DNA from: an uncultured Fibrobacter sp. | GTDB lineage: Bacteria; Fibrobacterota; Fibrobacteria; Fibrobacterales; Fibrobacteraceae | Assembly (NCBI GenBank): GCA_946414025.1 | Contig: CAMKMX010000016.1 | Location: 1-56,352, forward strand | Direction of reading: 5' to 3' | DNA length: 56,352 bases | Part shown: piece by piece, positions 17,235 through 25,409 of the stretch | How positions within the stretch are numbered: the first letter of the stretch is position 1 | How the letters are laid out: each line of letters begins with the position of its first letter | Translations under genes and position numbers: made by a program | Notes under the pieces: model-generated | Databases searched by the model: none | Told to the model about the DNA's origin: nothing | What the model saw: the letters and a program-made list of their open reading frames with translations, nothing else

Positions 17235-18307
17235 GGGATGTAGCCTCGCAAGCCAAAACTCAGGGGGTTCCAGAGGTCCGCCTCCGATTCGTAAGTCAGG
17301 GCGTAGTTCACATCGAACAGGTATTTCTTTTTGGCGATGGGAATGCGGAACTTGTAACCAAGACCCACCATGAAATTCCGGTCGTCCATACCCGTGCGGA
17401 TAGTCCCGTCCGTAATGATTTCGCATTCAAAGCCCACACGGGCGGTCCACAAGTGCCAATGGGTGTCAAAAACCAGGAGCGTATCCGCCAGCTGGTAATC
17501 CAGGGCTTCCATCCAGGCGTAAACGGGCTTGCCCATCACCTTGGAGCGGTAACCCGCCCCGATCTGCAAGACCTTCGGGCGCACCCCTTCGGTAGAAGGC
17601 ACGGAATTGTCGGAGCTCACCGTCTTGGTCCAGCGAGAGGACAGGTTCTTGCTGAAGCTCAAGTTCCGAATGACCACCGAAGTGGACCACTTCTCGTTCC
17701 ACTGCCTAAGCCAGCCGAGGTTCAGCGAAACCGGGCTGGTATAGCCGTCATTCAGTTCAATATTTTCGTCTTCGTAGTATTCGGCAATGTCCATGTTGTC
17801 GTAGCTCATGGAAAGGGAGATACCGAAGGCATCCCTGCGGGTGGCCCTGTACGAAAATCCAAGGTACATCATGGAAAAGAACGGGGTTGCCGTACCGAGA
17901 GTCTGGTCGTCATCGTCGATAACCTTGAAATCCATGTCGCCACGGTAAAGCATGGCAAAACCGATTCCCATACGCTTGCCTACCGGAGACTCGATTCCAA
18001 GGGAACCGCCGGTACGGTCCAAGTCGCGCTTTTCGCCGTTCAGCGTATAGTTCAGGTTCTGCCTAAAGCCAAGGATGGCCGGGTTCCAGTAGGCGCCGGG
18101 CATGGCAGAAGTATCCGCAGAACCGGTATTTCCACGGCCCAGCTCCCGGGTGCCTGCGCCCATGCGTTCCACGAATCCGTCAAAACCGCCCAAGGCGGCT
18201 TTCTTTTCGACTACACCTGCAGCAGCCATGGTCGAGAAAATCAGAACAAGACAGACTATCGCCAACAATTCCGAATTCCGAATTCCGAATTCCGAAATTT
18301 TCATCAT
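17231..18307 (-). CDS. PorV/PorQ-like outer-membrane beta-barrel protein
   Basis: The protein has 358 residues. After the signal peptide the sequence GAGTRELGRGNTGSADTSAMPGAYWNPAIL matches the start of PorV/FadL-like barrels (a glycine-rich stretch, then aYWNPA). Alternating amphipathic strands follow to the end. PorV-type proteins work in type IX secretion or lipid uptake, which fits the T9SS-like tail of the GH5 enzyme, but the subgroup is uncertain. A GGGAGG ribosome-binding site fixes the start, and the ATGA overlaps the upstream stop. The signal peptide is odd: right after MMK, about ten residues (ISEFGIRNSE) are encoded by a heptanucleotide repeat, putting two acids before the hydrophobic core. 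Confidence 0.7.
   Translation of the reverse strand: MMKISEFGIRNSELLAIVCLVLIFSTMAAAGVVEKKAALGGFDGFVERMGAGTRELGRGNTGSADTSAMPGAYWNPAILGFRQNLNYTLNGEKRDLDRTGGSLGIESPVGKRMGIGFAMLYRGDMDFKVIDDDDQTLGTATPFFSMMYLGFSYRATRRDAFGISLSMSYDNMDIAEYYEDENIELNDGYTSPVSLNLGWLRQWNEKWSTSVVIRNLSFSKNLSSRWTKTVSSDNSVPSTEGVRPKVLQIGAGYRSKVMGKPVYAWMEALDYQLADTLLVFDTHWHLWTARVGFECEIITDGTIRTGMDDRNFMVGLGYKFRIPIAKKKYLFDVNYALTYESEADLWNPLSFGLRGYIP
18267..18298. repeat. heptanucleotide tract (CCGAATT) in signal-peptide codons
   Basis: Four CCGAATT units (the last is CCGAAAT) occupy 18271-18298, preceded by a half unit, AATT. Read on the minus strand they encode the SEFGIRN heptad. A similar tract lies in truB at 43512-43543. Confidence 0.9.
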
Positions 18308-19938
18308 CGGCCGCCTCCCAGGCTCATGACCTTGCCCCAGCCCACATGGCCGTGGTTGTCCTTCACCCGCACATAATAGATGCCCATGGTGCAGGGTCTG
18401 CCCGCATCGTCCATGCCGTCCCAGAAATCTTCCTTGGCATTGGTACTGCGGGATTCGTCTGCAGAGCGTGGAGCACCGCTCACAATCTTACGAACCTTGC
18501 GCATGTCGTAGCTGAATACTTCGATAGTAATCTTGGAATCCTTGCCCACCTTGTAAGACACCAGGGATTCACCGCCTGCCGTAATAACGGAGGGGACCAT
18601 TCGCACAGAACCCAAGTTACCGCCCAACTTCGCACGGTTGAGTACCGGCGTCCAGGTCTTGCCCGAATCAGCAGAAACCGAAATCCCGTTACCGTCTGTA
18701 GCAACGGCAAGGCCCATGGTCTTTGCGTTCAAGGGAAATTCGGTAATAGAAGTAATGATGGCATCACGGTCTGTCACCCCGGTCTCAAACCCATGAAGCC
18801 AGGGGTCCGTAGATTCCGAGCCCTGTCCGTGGGCACGCACTCCCTTGGAATCCAGAATCAGGTAGCCACTGACAGAGCCTCCTGCCACCCACACGCCCAC
18901 GTAGGCTCTGTCACCCATGAAGGCGACACCTGTTACAGTATAGTCTGCATTGTCGTAGACGTCTTTTTTCTGGGCGGTGCCGGCAGAATCCAAGAAAGCC
19001 ACCTTCTTGAAATCGTCCTTTGTTCCCAACACCTTCCGCCAAAGTCCTCCGGCAGATACACCCTTGTTCAGGGCAGATGTTTCCACGATGGCCTGCAAGG
19101 GCTTGCCACCAATCCACACGCCGGTGACACGCTCTTTTTCAAGAGCCTTGGAAGCGCTTGCAATAGAGCCTGAGGCAGATTGCATCCACAATCCTTCAGA
19201 AGAGGCAATCCACAGCTCCCCCGTTTCAGAATTCAATTCCAGGTCAAATACATCCAAGTACTTGGAAAAATCCACCGAACCTGCCGAAGGCAACTTTTCC
19301 CACTGGTGATTCTTCTTGCTCAGAATTTTTTCGGCAATTTGCGGATTTCCCGCTCCCTTGGAAATTTCGTATTCCACAATGCCCAGGCGGCCACGGGCCG
19401 CATACAGAGTCTTAGCCTTTTCGCTATAGGCAAAGCCGCTGACGGCGTAGTCCATGGGGTTTTCGACGGACTCTGCCGAAGAGGGAACATCTACCGGAGT
19501 CGGAACAGAACCGGACTCTTTCAGGGAGAAGAACCCACGGGGTTCCGTAAAATGATCCTCTTCGTCCAGGCCGAACATGGGGAGTACCACTCCCAAGTTG
19601 CCCGCCACTTCCATCGGGAACCGCCTGCGTTCCGCAAGCTTGTCCGCATAGGTCTGGTAATGCACGGCGGAAAATTCGTTATCTACGGGTTCCACCTGGG
19701 ACTTACCTGCCGTAATCTTGCCAGAGGCATTCAGGTTCAGATTCAAGAGGACGACTCCCTGGTTTACCTCACCGCGGGAATACACCCAGAGTTGGCCAGC
19801 CGTAGGCCCAGGAGCTACACTTACCGCCCAGTTGCTAAAAAGGGTCTCCCCTTCGGCAAAGGCAACACCCGTCCCGCACAGGAGCAGGGCCACTCCCGCC
19901 GCAAATTTTCCGGCCATTTCCTTATTCAAAAAAAACAT
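18304..19938 (-). CDS. exported propeller-like protein with FlgD-type C-terminal domain
   Basis: The protein has 544 residues. A signal peptide (MAGKFAAGVALLLCGTGVAFA, after MFFLNKE) precedes a long beta-rich part with propeller-like elements such as LWIASSEGLWMQS, TLYAARGRLGIVEY and LAVATDGNGISVSADSGKTW. The last 90 residues (ITIEVFSYDMRKVRKI ... WDGMDDAGRPCTMGIYYVRVKD) match the FlgD/FN3-like domain found at the end of many exported proteins in this type of organism. Function unknown. It lies between lolA (14 bases upstream) and the PorV-like gene (4-base overlap), so the three are cotranscribed. Confidence 0.65.
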   Translation of the reverse strand: MFFLNKEMAGKFAAGVALLLCGTGVAFAEGETLFSNWAVSVAPGPTAGQLWVYSRGEVNQGVVLLNLNLNASGKITAGKSQVEPVDNEFSAVHYQTYADKLAERRRFPMEVAGNLGVVLPMFGLDEEDHFTEPRGFFSLKESGSVPTPVDVPSSAESVENPMDYAVSGFAYSEKAKTLYAARGRLGIVEYEISKGAGNPQIAEKILSKKNHQWEKLPSAGSVDFSKYLDVFDLELNSETGELWIASSEGLWMQSASGSIASASKALEKERVTGVWIGGKPLQAIVETSALNKGVSAGGLWRKVLGTKDDFKKVAFLDSAGTAQKKDVYDNADYTVTGVAFMGDRAYVGVWVAGGSVSGYLILDSKGVRAHGQGSESTDPWLHGFETGVTDRDAIITSITEFPLNAKTMGLAVATDGNGISVSADSGKTWTPVLNRAKLGGNLGSVRMVPSVITAGGESLVSYKVGKDSKITIEVFSYDMRKVRKIVSGAPRSADESRSTNAKEDFWDGMDDAGRPCTMGIYYVRVKDNHGHVGWGKVMSLGGGR

Positions 19939-19952
19939 AGCTACAGCGCACC

Positions 19953-20585
19953 CTACCGCATGTCGATTTCATCTACCCCGGGCAGGGCCTTGTACCGAAA
20001 GTCTTCGACGGACACATTTTTCATGACCTTCAGGTTCACGATGTTGTACCAGCTGGAATTGCCCGAAGGGTCCACCGTAAAGAGCCGCACCGGAGAAAAG
20101 TCCTTTTGAGAGAGCCAAACCTCCATTTGGACAAACTGGCCCTTGTACTTGGAAGGATCCAGTTTGAGCACCCAGAGTTTCTGGTTGGCAAACACACCTT
20201 CCGAAACGCTCAGGGCCTTGCAGTTCAGATACTTGAACAACAGCTCCGAAGGGTGCAGCGAAGAGGACAGGTCTTCCACCAACTTGATTAAAACCTGCTT
20301 CTGCTCCACGTTGTGCTGCCACATGCTTTCGCCGTCGCTATAAAACTTGATACCCGCCAGTTCCAGCTTGAACTTGTCCCCCTCGGCCACCACGAGCTTA
20401 CCCTGCTGGCTTACAATGTCCGGAGAATCCGCGTAGAACAGCTGCAGCTTGAAATCAAGACTCCAGGCCTTGCCCGACTTGAACCAGTCCTGGGATTTTT
20501 TCATGACCTGGTCTGCCGTCAAGGCATATGCAGCAGAGGCAAAAAAACAAAAAAAAGCAAATAATGTAAGAAAGAGATTTCTCAT
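19953..20585 (-). CDS. lolA: outer-membrane lipoprotein carrier LolA-like
   Basis: The protein has 210 residues from the ATG at 20585, where a clean signal peptide starts (MRNLFLTLFAFFCFFASAAYA). The frame is open 13 codons further, but those lack a signal. ADQVMKKSQDWF, WSLDFKLQLFYAD and the WLSQKDFSPVRLFTVDPSGN strand region match LolA's open barrel. LolA carries lipoproteins across the periplasm. It is first in an operon of envelope proteins that ends with recF. Confidence 0.75.
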   Translation of the reverse strand: MRNLFLTLFAFFCFFASAAYALTADQVMKKSQDWFKSGKAWSLDFKLQLFYADSPDIVSQQGKLVVAEGDKFKLELAGIKFYSDGESMWQHNVEQKQVLIKLVEDLSSSLHPSELLFKYLNCKALSVSEGVFANQKLWVLKLDPSKYKGQFVQMEVWLSQKDFSPVRLFTVDPSGNSSWYNIVNLKVMKNVSVEDFRYKALPGVDEIDMR

Positions 20586-20686
20586 CGGGTCAAAAATACA
20601 AAAAGGAGGGGGCGCTTTTGTCAAATACGCTACTTTTCCCGGTAAAATATTTCTATTTTACGCCTGTACTTTTTTGAAAGGTTTTT

Positions 20687-21808
20687 ATGCGCAAACTGTT
20701 TTTACCCATGGCCCTGATGGGAGCATCTTTTGCCCTCGCCGCTGAAGTGGAACTTCACGGCTCAGTCAATGCGGACTATGCCACCTATTTTGACAGCGAT
20801 TTCGACCCCACCAACGCGGCGAACCAGGATATCGACCTTGCAGCCACCGCCCACATGGATGAAGAATTCTCCATTACGGTAAAGACCAACACCCACAGCA
20901 CCTATGTTACCGACAGCACGGGCAACAAGGACGCCTCTGAGACCCGCAGACACTACATGGCAAGGACTACCGCCATGGGTGACGGTGGACGCTTTACGGA
21001 ATTCAACTTCGACGGCGTGGAGTTCCGCTGGGACGTAACCCATGCCGTGGCCCTGGTGTTCGGTGACCTGACCTACAGTGCAGGCGCATTCAACTACTAC
21101 TACTGGCGCGACCCTGCCCGCTATGCGGTCATCACCCGCGAAGAAGGCCTGAGAGGCGTGGGCGCAGAATTCGGCAACGACAAGTACGGCAAGGGAAAGG
21201 TCTATTTTGGCGCTTCCGAAGATACCGACCATACCATGGCCCTGTTCGCCACCTATGCGTTCCCCCTGCTGAACCGCGCCAACGAGCACCTGGTGCTCAC
21301 TCCCAGCCTGGACTGGATGTTCGGCCAGCATATCAACCGCACCCACACCTACGTGCTGGGTACCGAAGTGGATTACTCCAAGAGCTATGAAAACCTGAAC
21401 TACGGCATCTACGCCGTATGGGGACTCCACCCCTACAAGGGCAAGGGAATCCATTCATTCCTATTGGAACCCAGCTTCAACTTCTACTTCTTCAACCTGG
21501 GATTTACCTACTTCTACACCATTACCGACAAGGATTACAAAGCAGAACCCCAGCTGTTTACCGACGACCAGTACATGTTTGCCGTGGAACCCAGTTTCAA
21601 CCTCCACAAGAAATTCACCATGGGCGTGTCTTACGAGTATCACGACCCAGATAGGGAGGTTCATGGCGACAACTATAGCTTCCTGGGTATGAACAACTAC
21701 CTGTATCCCACCATGGGTAGCGAAATCGTGTTCTGGTTCGGCTACAACTTTAGCGACAACTTCGACACCGACTTCGCCCTGGGCATCAGCGGCAAGGTGG
21801 AATTCTAG
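20687..21808 (+). CDS. porin-like outer-membrane barrel protein
   Basis: The protein has 373 residues. Signal peptide MRKLFLPMALMGASFALA is cleaved before AEVELHGSVNADY. The remainder is rich in aromatic strand ends (FNFYFFNLGFTYFYTI, FVEPSF-like and MGVSYEYHD) and ends with TDFALGISGKVEF, with the C-terminal Phe expected of a barrel. An AAAGG ribosome-binding site precedes the start, with possible TTGTCA and TAAAAT elements at 20618 and 20643 that are 19 bases apart. I cannot assign a family. Confidence 0.65.
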   Translation: MRKLFLPMALMGASFALAAEVELHGSVNADYATYFDSDFDPTNAANQDIDLAATAHMDEEFSITVKTNTHSTYVTDSTGNKDASETRRHYMARTTAMGDGGRFTEFNFDGVEFRWDVTHAVALVFGDLTYSAGAFNYYYWRDPARYAVITREEGLRGVGAEFGNDKYGKGKVYFGASEDTDHTMALFATYAFPLLNRANEHLVLTPSLDWMFGQHINRTHTYVLGTEVDYSKSYENLNYGIYAVWGLHPYKGKGIHSFLLEPSFNFYFFNLGFTYFYTITDKDYKAEPQLFTDDQYMFAVEPSFNLHKKFTMGVSYEYHDPDREVHGDNYSFLGMNNYLYPTMGSEIVFWFGYNFSDNFDTDFALGISGKVEF

Positions 21809-21863
21809 GGATCAGGAATTAGGATCTAGGGTCTAGGATCTAGGGTCTAGGATTTGTAGGATA
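21801..21863. repeat. heptanucleotide tract (GGATCTA / GGGTCTA)
   Basis: Nine consecutive 7-base units alternate GGATCTA and GGGTCTA with GGAATTA and TAGGATA variants. The tract starts in the last codons of the porin-like gene, including its TAG stop. Confidence 0.85.
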
Positions 21864-21871
21864 TAGAAAGT

Positions 21872-21901
21872 GCCGGACGCTATGTCCGGCTTTCTTTTTT
21901 A
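21872..21901 (+). terminator. intrinsic terminator of the porin-like gene
   Basis: GCCGGAC pairs with GTCCGGC over a 5-base loop, followed by TTTCTTTTTT. Confidence 0.85.
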
Positions 21902-21918
21902 CACAAAAAAGTTTTGAT

Positions 21919-21958
21919 AAATTTAGAGAGGCGGGACTGATCCCGCCTCTCTAAATTT
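21919..21958. terminator. 18-bp perfect inverted repeat, bidirectional terminator candidate
   Basis: A perfect 18-base inverted repeat (arms 21919-21936 and 21941-21958) surrounds the loop CTGA. GC-rich centres and AAATTT ends would let it stop transcription from both sides, in particular the lipoprotein gene that ends at 22028. Confidence 0.6.
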
Positions 21959-21963
21959 CATTT

Positions 21964-22026
21964 TCTAATCCTAGTCTCTAGGTTCTAACCACTAATCTCT
22001 AGCCCCTAGATTCTAGTCTCTGTAAT
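21964..22026. repeat. heptanucleotide tract (CTAGNNN / CTAANNN)
   Basis: Eight units beginning CTAG or CTAA repeat every 7 bases from 21971, up to the end of the lipoprotein gene. The unit is close to the reverse complement of the tract at 21801, so the two form a loose inverted pair around the terminators. Confidence 0.8.
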
Positions 22027-22027
22027 C

Positions 22028-23086
22028 CTACTGACCGAGGAACTTGCGGCCGATGCCGAATTCGTCCTTGTATTCCACGTAGTCAGGCACGAAGTCCTTG
22101 CCGAAGCTGAAGCTCACGTTCAGGGAGCACTGGAACTCGTTCATGAGCTTGCCCTTTTCGCCAGCCTTGATCTTCTGCTGCTTCTTTTCAATCTTCTCGT
22201 CACCCTTCTTGCCTACCAGGACTTCGGCTTCGCACCAACCGCCGGTAGCCTTGGCAATCACTTCCTTGCCGTCGGTAGAGACCAGCTTGATCTTGGAGGG
22301 GTCAAGTTCGGTGTTGTTGCCGGTAGAGGCCCAGAACTGGAGTTCGCCGCTGAGAGAGCCCGGAGCGATCTTGATGGTGGGGAAAGCCATGACATAGCCC
22401 CACTTGTCGATACGGCGGTTCACCGGTTCGCCAATCTGTTCACCGAAGATGAGGAAGTAACCGCGGGTGCCAATACGGCTCTTGTTCAGCACGGACTTCA
22501 CTTCGGAATTTTCGGGAGCCATTTCGGCAATCTTCATGATCTGGTATTCACGAACCACCGGGTCCGATTCATCCTTTGCCATGGGGAGGTTCTTGGCCAC
22601 GTAGGCGTTTTCCGCTTCGGTGCGGATAGCCTTCACGGCACCTTCGGCCACGTTACGGGCCTTGGCGGTAGCGAGGGCGGTATCAATCTTGGCGAAAGCG
22701 TTGATGACGGTATTGTAATCCACGCCTTCCTGAGCGGCCTGCTGCTTACCCACATTGGCGAGGGTAGTCACATATTCTTCCACCACCACGTCTTCCTTGA
22801 CTTCGGGCATATTCACGGAGGCCTTTTCGAAGTAACCGTTGATGAGGTCGCTGTTCAGGTCCTTCTTGGCTTCGATTTCGGCAGCACGGACCAGTGCCAG
22901 GGTGAAGTTATCGTAGAACTCGCTGGACATGCTGCCCTTTTTCTTGGCTTCCAGGTAGGAGTTGATGGCATTGCGGAAACGGCCTTCCTTGAGGTGTTCG
23001 TCACCGCGCTTTTCGTTGGTGCCCTTGCAACCAACCATGGTAAATGCCACGGAGGCAGCTAATGCAGCGATTAACAATTTCTTCAT
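22028..23086 (-). CDS. exported lipoprotein with TPR-like helical part
   Basis: The protein has 352 residues from the ATG at 23086. I choose this start because it opens directly into a lipoprotein signal (MKKLLIAALAASVAFTMVGC, Cys20). Residues 24-160 are helical, with a repeat-like GDEHLKEGRFRNAINSYLEAKKKG that resembles one TPR unit. The C-terminal half is more beta-like (FPTIKIAPGSLSGELQFWASTGNN). Lys-rich codon use suggests strong expression. No known family recognised. Confidence 0.65.
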   Translation of the reverse strand: MKKLLIAALAASVAFTMVGCKGTNEKRGDEHLKEGRFRNAINSYLEAKKKGSMSSEFYDNFTLALVRAAEIEAKKDLNSDLINGYFEKASVNMPEVKEDVVVEEYVTTLANVGKQQAAQEGVDYNTVINAFAKIDTALATAKARNVAEGAVKAIRTEAENAYVAKNLPMAKDESDPVVREYQIMKIAEMAPENSEVKSVLNKSRIGTRGYFLIFGEQIGEPVNRRIDKWGYVMAFPTIKIAPGSLSGELQFWASTGNNTELDPSKIKLVSTDGKEVIAKATGGWCEAEVLVGKKGDEKIEKKQQKIKAGEKGKLMNEFQCSLNVSFSFGKDFVPDYVEYKDEFGIGRKFLGQ

Positions 23087-23188
23087 TTTATTAAATCCTC
23101 GAAGATTAAGTTCAAAAAGAAACCTTTTATCCGAAAAATTTGGATTTAGGACTTTCAAATTATAATTTAATTAAATAAATTTGGCCTA

Positions 23189-23207
23189 TTACTATTACAA
23201 ATAGTAA
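23189..23207. promoter_or_regulatory. inverted repeat in a divergent promoter region
   Basis: TTACTATT and AATAGTAA form a perfect 8-base inverted repeat with a 3-base centre, in AT-rich DNA between the divergent lipoprotein and glycogen-synthase-like genes. It is 28 bases before the start at 23235 and could be an operator for either. Confidence 0.4.
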
Positions 23208-23234
23208 AATTTTATTAAAAAAGGGGCAAAATCA

Positions 23235-24659
23235 ATGGAAATCCTGGTAGTCAGTCCAGAGGCCGGAAATTGGCGGACGCTGAGTCCCCTGGCCACCGCT
23301 GTAAACCGGATGACCTACGCCTTTGCAAGGGCCGGAGCCAACGCCCTGACCTGTTCCCCTTTCTACAAGCCCCTGTTGCAGAATCTGGAAGGTTACAGCT
23401 GCGTTTTTAGCGGTACTGAAAAGCTCCACGGCAAGCCCTACGAGATCTGGAAGTCTCCAGGAGACCCCTTCCACACCTACATCTACAACGAAGAATACTT
23501 CGGCAGGCCCGACATTTATGGCCCTCCCGGTGACCTCCCCTATGGCGACAACCACCTCCGGTTCGCCTTCCTGGCTTCTGCCGCCCTGGACTACGCCAAG
23601 GAGACCGGCTTCAAGTGCCAGGCGATTCTCGGCCACGAATGGGGCGGTGCCCTGGCCGGAGCCCTTATCCATACCGTTTACCAAGAAGCCTTTGGCCAGG
23701 TTCCCTTCTTCTTTACGGTCCACAACATCACCTACGATTTCCACGTATCTTCCAGCGAAATCGAGAACATCGGGTTACCCAGGAAAGATTTCAACATGGA
23801 TGGCTACGAGTTCTGGGGCAAGGTGAGCCTTTTGAAGGCGGGCATCTGCTACGCCCACAAGGTGCTATTCCCCTCTCCGGGCTATCGCGACGCCATGATC
23901 AATACCAACCTGCCCGGCGGCCTCAGCGGATTCCTGATCCACAACCAGGACAAGCTTATTGGCGTGCAGTTTGGAGTCAGCTACCAGGTTTGGGACTTCA
24001 ACAGCAAGGACAAGTTGCCCATTAAGCAGGCCAAGAAGAAAGCCCGAGCCAAGCTGGAGGGAATACTGGGGTGCGAGGTCGGGAACAAGCCAATCCTCTA
24101 TGCCCACCTGGATCCCGAAGCAGGCAACACTTCGGAAACCCTTGCCACTATCCTTTCGGATATTGCCAAGCAGGACATCTTTATCGTGGTGGGCATCGCT
24201 CCTGACGATCCGGAATGGAACTACTACCAGGATGTTTCCAAGCAGTATCCGGGAATCATGGCGATTAGGCCTATTGAGACCAAGAGCGCCAGCGCCCTGC
24301 GCGACGTGCTGGCCGGTTCTGACATTCTGTTCGCGGCAAACCTGAAGGAGCCGTCTACCTCCATCATCTTGAAGGCTCTCGCCACAGGAACACTCCCCCT
24401 TACCGGACGTAACGTCGGGGTGGCCACCATGCTGGACGACTACGCCCCGGAAACTTCGGGATGCGCCAACGCCTTCTTGGTGGATGACGCCAACGCCCCC
24501 CACCAGATGTTGCGCAGGCTGAAAGACGCCCTGCATGTTTACTACGAAGAAAGCGCCGACTGGGACAAGGCGGTGATAAACGCCTACAGCGGATTCCACT
24601 ACGAGTGGGACAGGACCATCGGAAAATATTTACTAATTTTGGGCGAACTGGGACTTTAG
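23235..24659 (+). CDS. glycogen/starch synthase-like protein (GT5), degenerate active site
   Basis: The 474-residue length fits GlgA. Family landmarks are present: YNEEYFGRPDIYG near 80, DNHLRFAFLASAAL, HEWGGALAGALIH, FFTVHNITYDF, LGLPRKDFNMDGYEFWGKVSLLKAGICYAH, and LKEPSTSIILKALATGTLPL for the EPCGLxxxxALRYGT region. Key elements are changed. The ADP-glucose-binding KTGGLGD at the N-terminus is replaced by EAGNWRTLSP, and the GILNGID region by GVQFGVSYQV. It may be a regulatory or structural relative rather than an active ADP-glucose transferase. The stop codon lies within the following tRNA gene. Confidence 0.7.
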   Translation: MEILVVSPEAGNWRTLSPLATAVNRMTYAFARAGANALTCSPFYKPLLQNLEGYSCVFSGTEKLHGKPYEIWKSPGDPFHTYIYNEEYFGRPDIYGPPGDLPYGDNHLRFAFLASAALDYAKETGFKCQAILGHEWGGALAGALIHTVYQEAFGQVPFFFTVHNITYDFHVSSSEIENIGLPRKDFNMDGYEFWGKVSLLKAGICYAHKVLFPSPGYRDAMINTNLPGGLSGFLIHNQDKLIGVQFGVSYQVWDFNSKDKLPIKQAKKKARAKLEGILGCEVGNKPILYAHLDPEAGNTSETLATILSDIAKQDIFIVVGIAPDDPEWNYYQDVSKQYPGIMAIRPIETKSASALRDVLAGSDILFAANLKEPSTSIILKALATGTLPLTGRNVGVATMLDDYAPETSGCANAFLVDDANAPHQMLRRLKDALHVYYEESADWDKAVINAYSGFHYEWDRTIGKYLLILGELGL

Positions 24660-24723
24660 CTCAATTGGTTAGAGCAGCGGACTCATAACCCGCGGGTTCC
24701 GGGTTCAAGTCCCGGAGGTCCCA
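24650..24723 (+). tRNA. tRNA with anticodon CAT (Ile2 or Met)
   Basis: The acceptor GGGACTT pairs with AGGTCCC (one G-T). The D arm is GCTC...GAGC, the anticodon loop CTCATAA, and the T arm CCGGG TTCAAGT CCCGG. The 3' CCA is not encoded. The anticodon CAT gives elongator Met or, after lysidine modification, Ile(AUA). The AGCGGACTCATAACCCG anticodon arm resembles Ile2 more. Base pair 31-39 reads A-C, a mismatch. The first ten bases overlap the 3' end of the GT5-like gene. Confidence 0.9.
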
Positions 24724-24729
24724 CGAAAG

Positions 24730-24754
24730 CCCCGAGATGTAAAAATCTCGGGGT
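24730..24754 (+). terminator. intrinsic terminator after the tRNA
   Basis: CCCCGAGAT pairs with ATCTCGGGG, followed by TCTATTTTTTT. It starts seven bases after the tRNA. Confidence 0.85.
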
Positions 24755-24818
24755 CTATTTTTTTCCCAGCCACCATTTTTTACATTTAAATACAGAAGAC
24801 AGCAACACGGAATTAAGT

Positions 24819-25379
24819 ATGAAGACCGTCAAGATACTTTCCTTAATCAGCACAGTCGCCCTTGCGGCGTTCACCCTCAACGCCTGCGACGACTCCAGTT
24901 CCGGCAGCGGGCCGGACGCGACTGGCACAAAGGATTCTTCAAACAGTTCGGGACATTCGGACCCATTCGACTTCGACTGCCACATCTACCAGAAAAGCAA
25001 CTGCGATTTCAAGATTACGGACGCTTCCTGGGAAATCTCCATTGCAAAGTATGGTCACTGCAGCAACATTACCACGGGAACGGAAGATACCATTTGGGTG
25101 TCCAAGATCTATACGCCAAATGAAACCGGCTATACTCTAGAAGACAGCTGGAGTATCACTGGATTCGTATTCGAAAGCAACTGCAGGAATTCTCCTCAGG
25201 GCGTTGTATACGAAAATGAAAGCGACACCCTAAATGTCAAGAGGATGTGCAACCCCACAACGCACTCTTCCGAAATGATTAGGCCCTATGAATACGAAAA
25301 GGTCGGCAAAACTCTCGAGAGCCTGTACGAAGAGGCGCTAAAGGAATGCGAATCCGCAAATACTGAGGAAGATTGGTAA
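24819..25379 (+). CDS. small secreted lipoprotein, function unknown
   Basis: The protein has 186 residues. The signal is MKTVKILSLISTVALAAFTLNAC with Cys23, followed by a Ser/Gly/Asp-rich linker to about residue 48. The rest holds six further cysteines (DFDCHIYQKSNCDF, HCSN, NCRN, RMCNP, KECE) that could form disulphides outside the cell. Linker and lipobox resemble those of the GH8 enzyme. No catalytic motif is seen. Confidence 0.6.
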   Translation: MKTVKILSLISTVALAAFTLNACDDSSSGSGPDATGTKDSSNSSGHSDPFDFDCHIYQKSNCDFKITDASWEISIAKYGHCSNITTGTEDTIWVSKIYTPNETGYTLEDSWSITGFVFESNCRNSPQGVVYENESDTLNVKRMCNPTTHSSEMIRPYEYEKVGKTLESLYEEALKECESANTEEDW

Positions 25380-25409
25380 CTACTACATTCAAGAGCAAGA
25401 GGTATAATC

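Noticed and set aside
17235..17426. Longer RecF start
   Set aside because: The extra codons lie inside the barrel gene and lack RecF similarity; the GTG at 17234 overlaps the upstream stop as expected for coupling.
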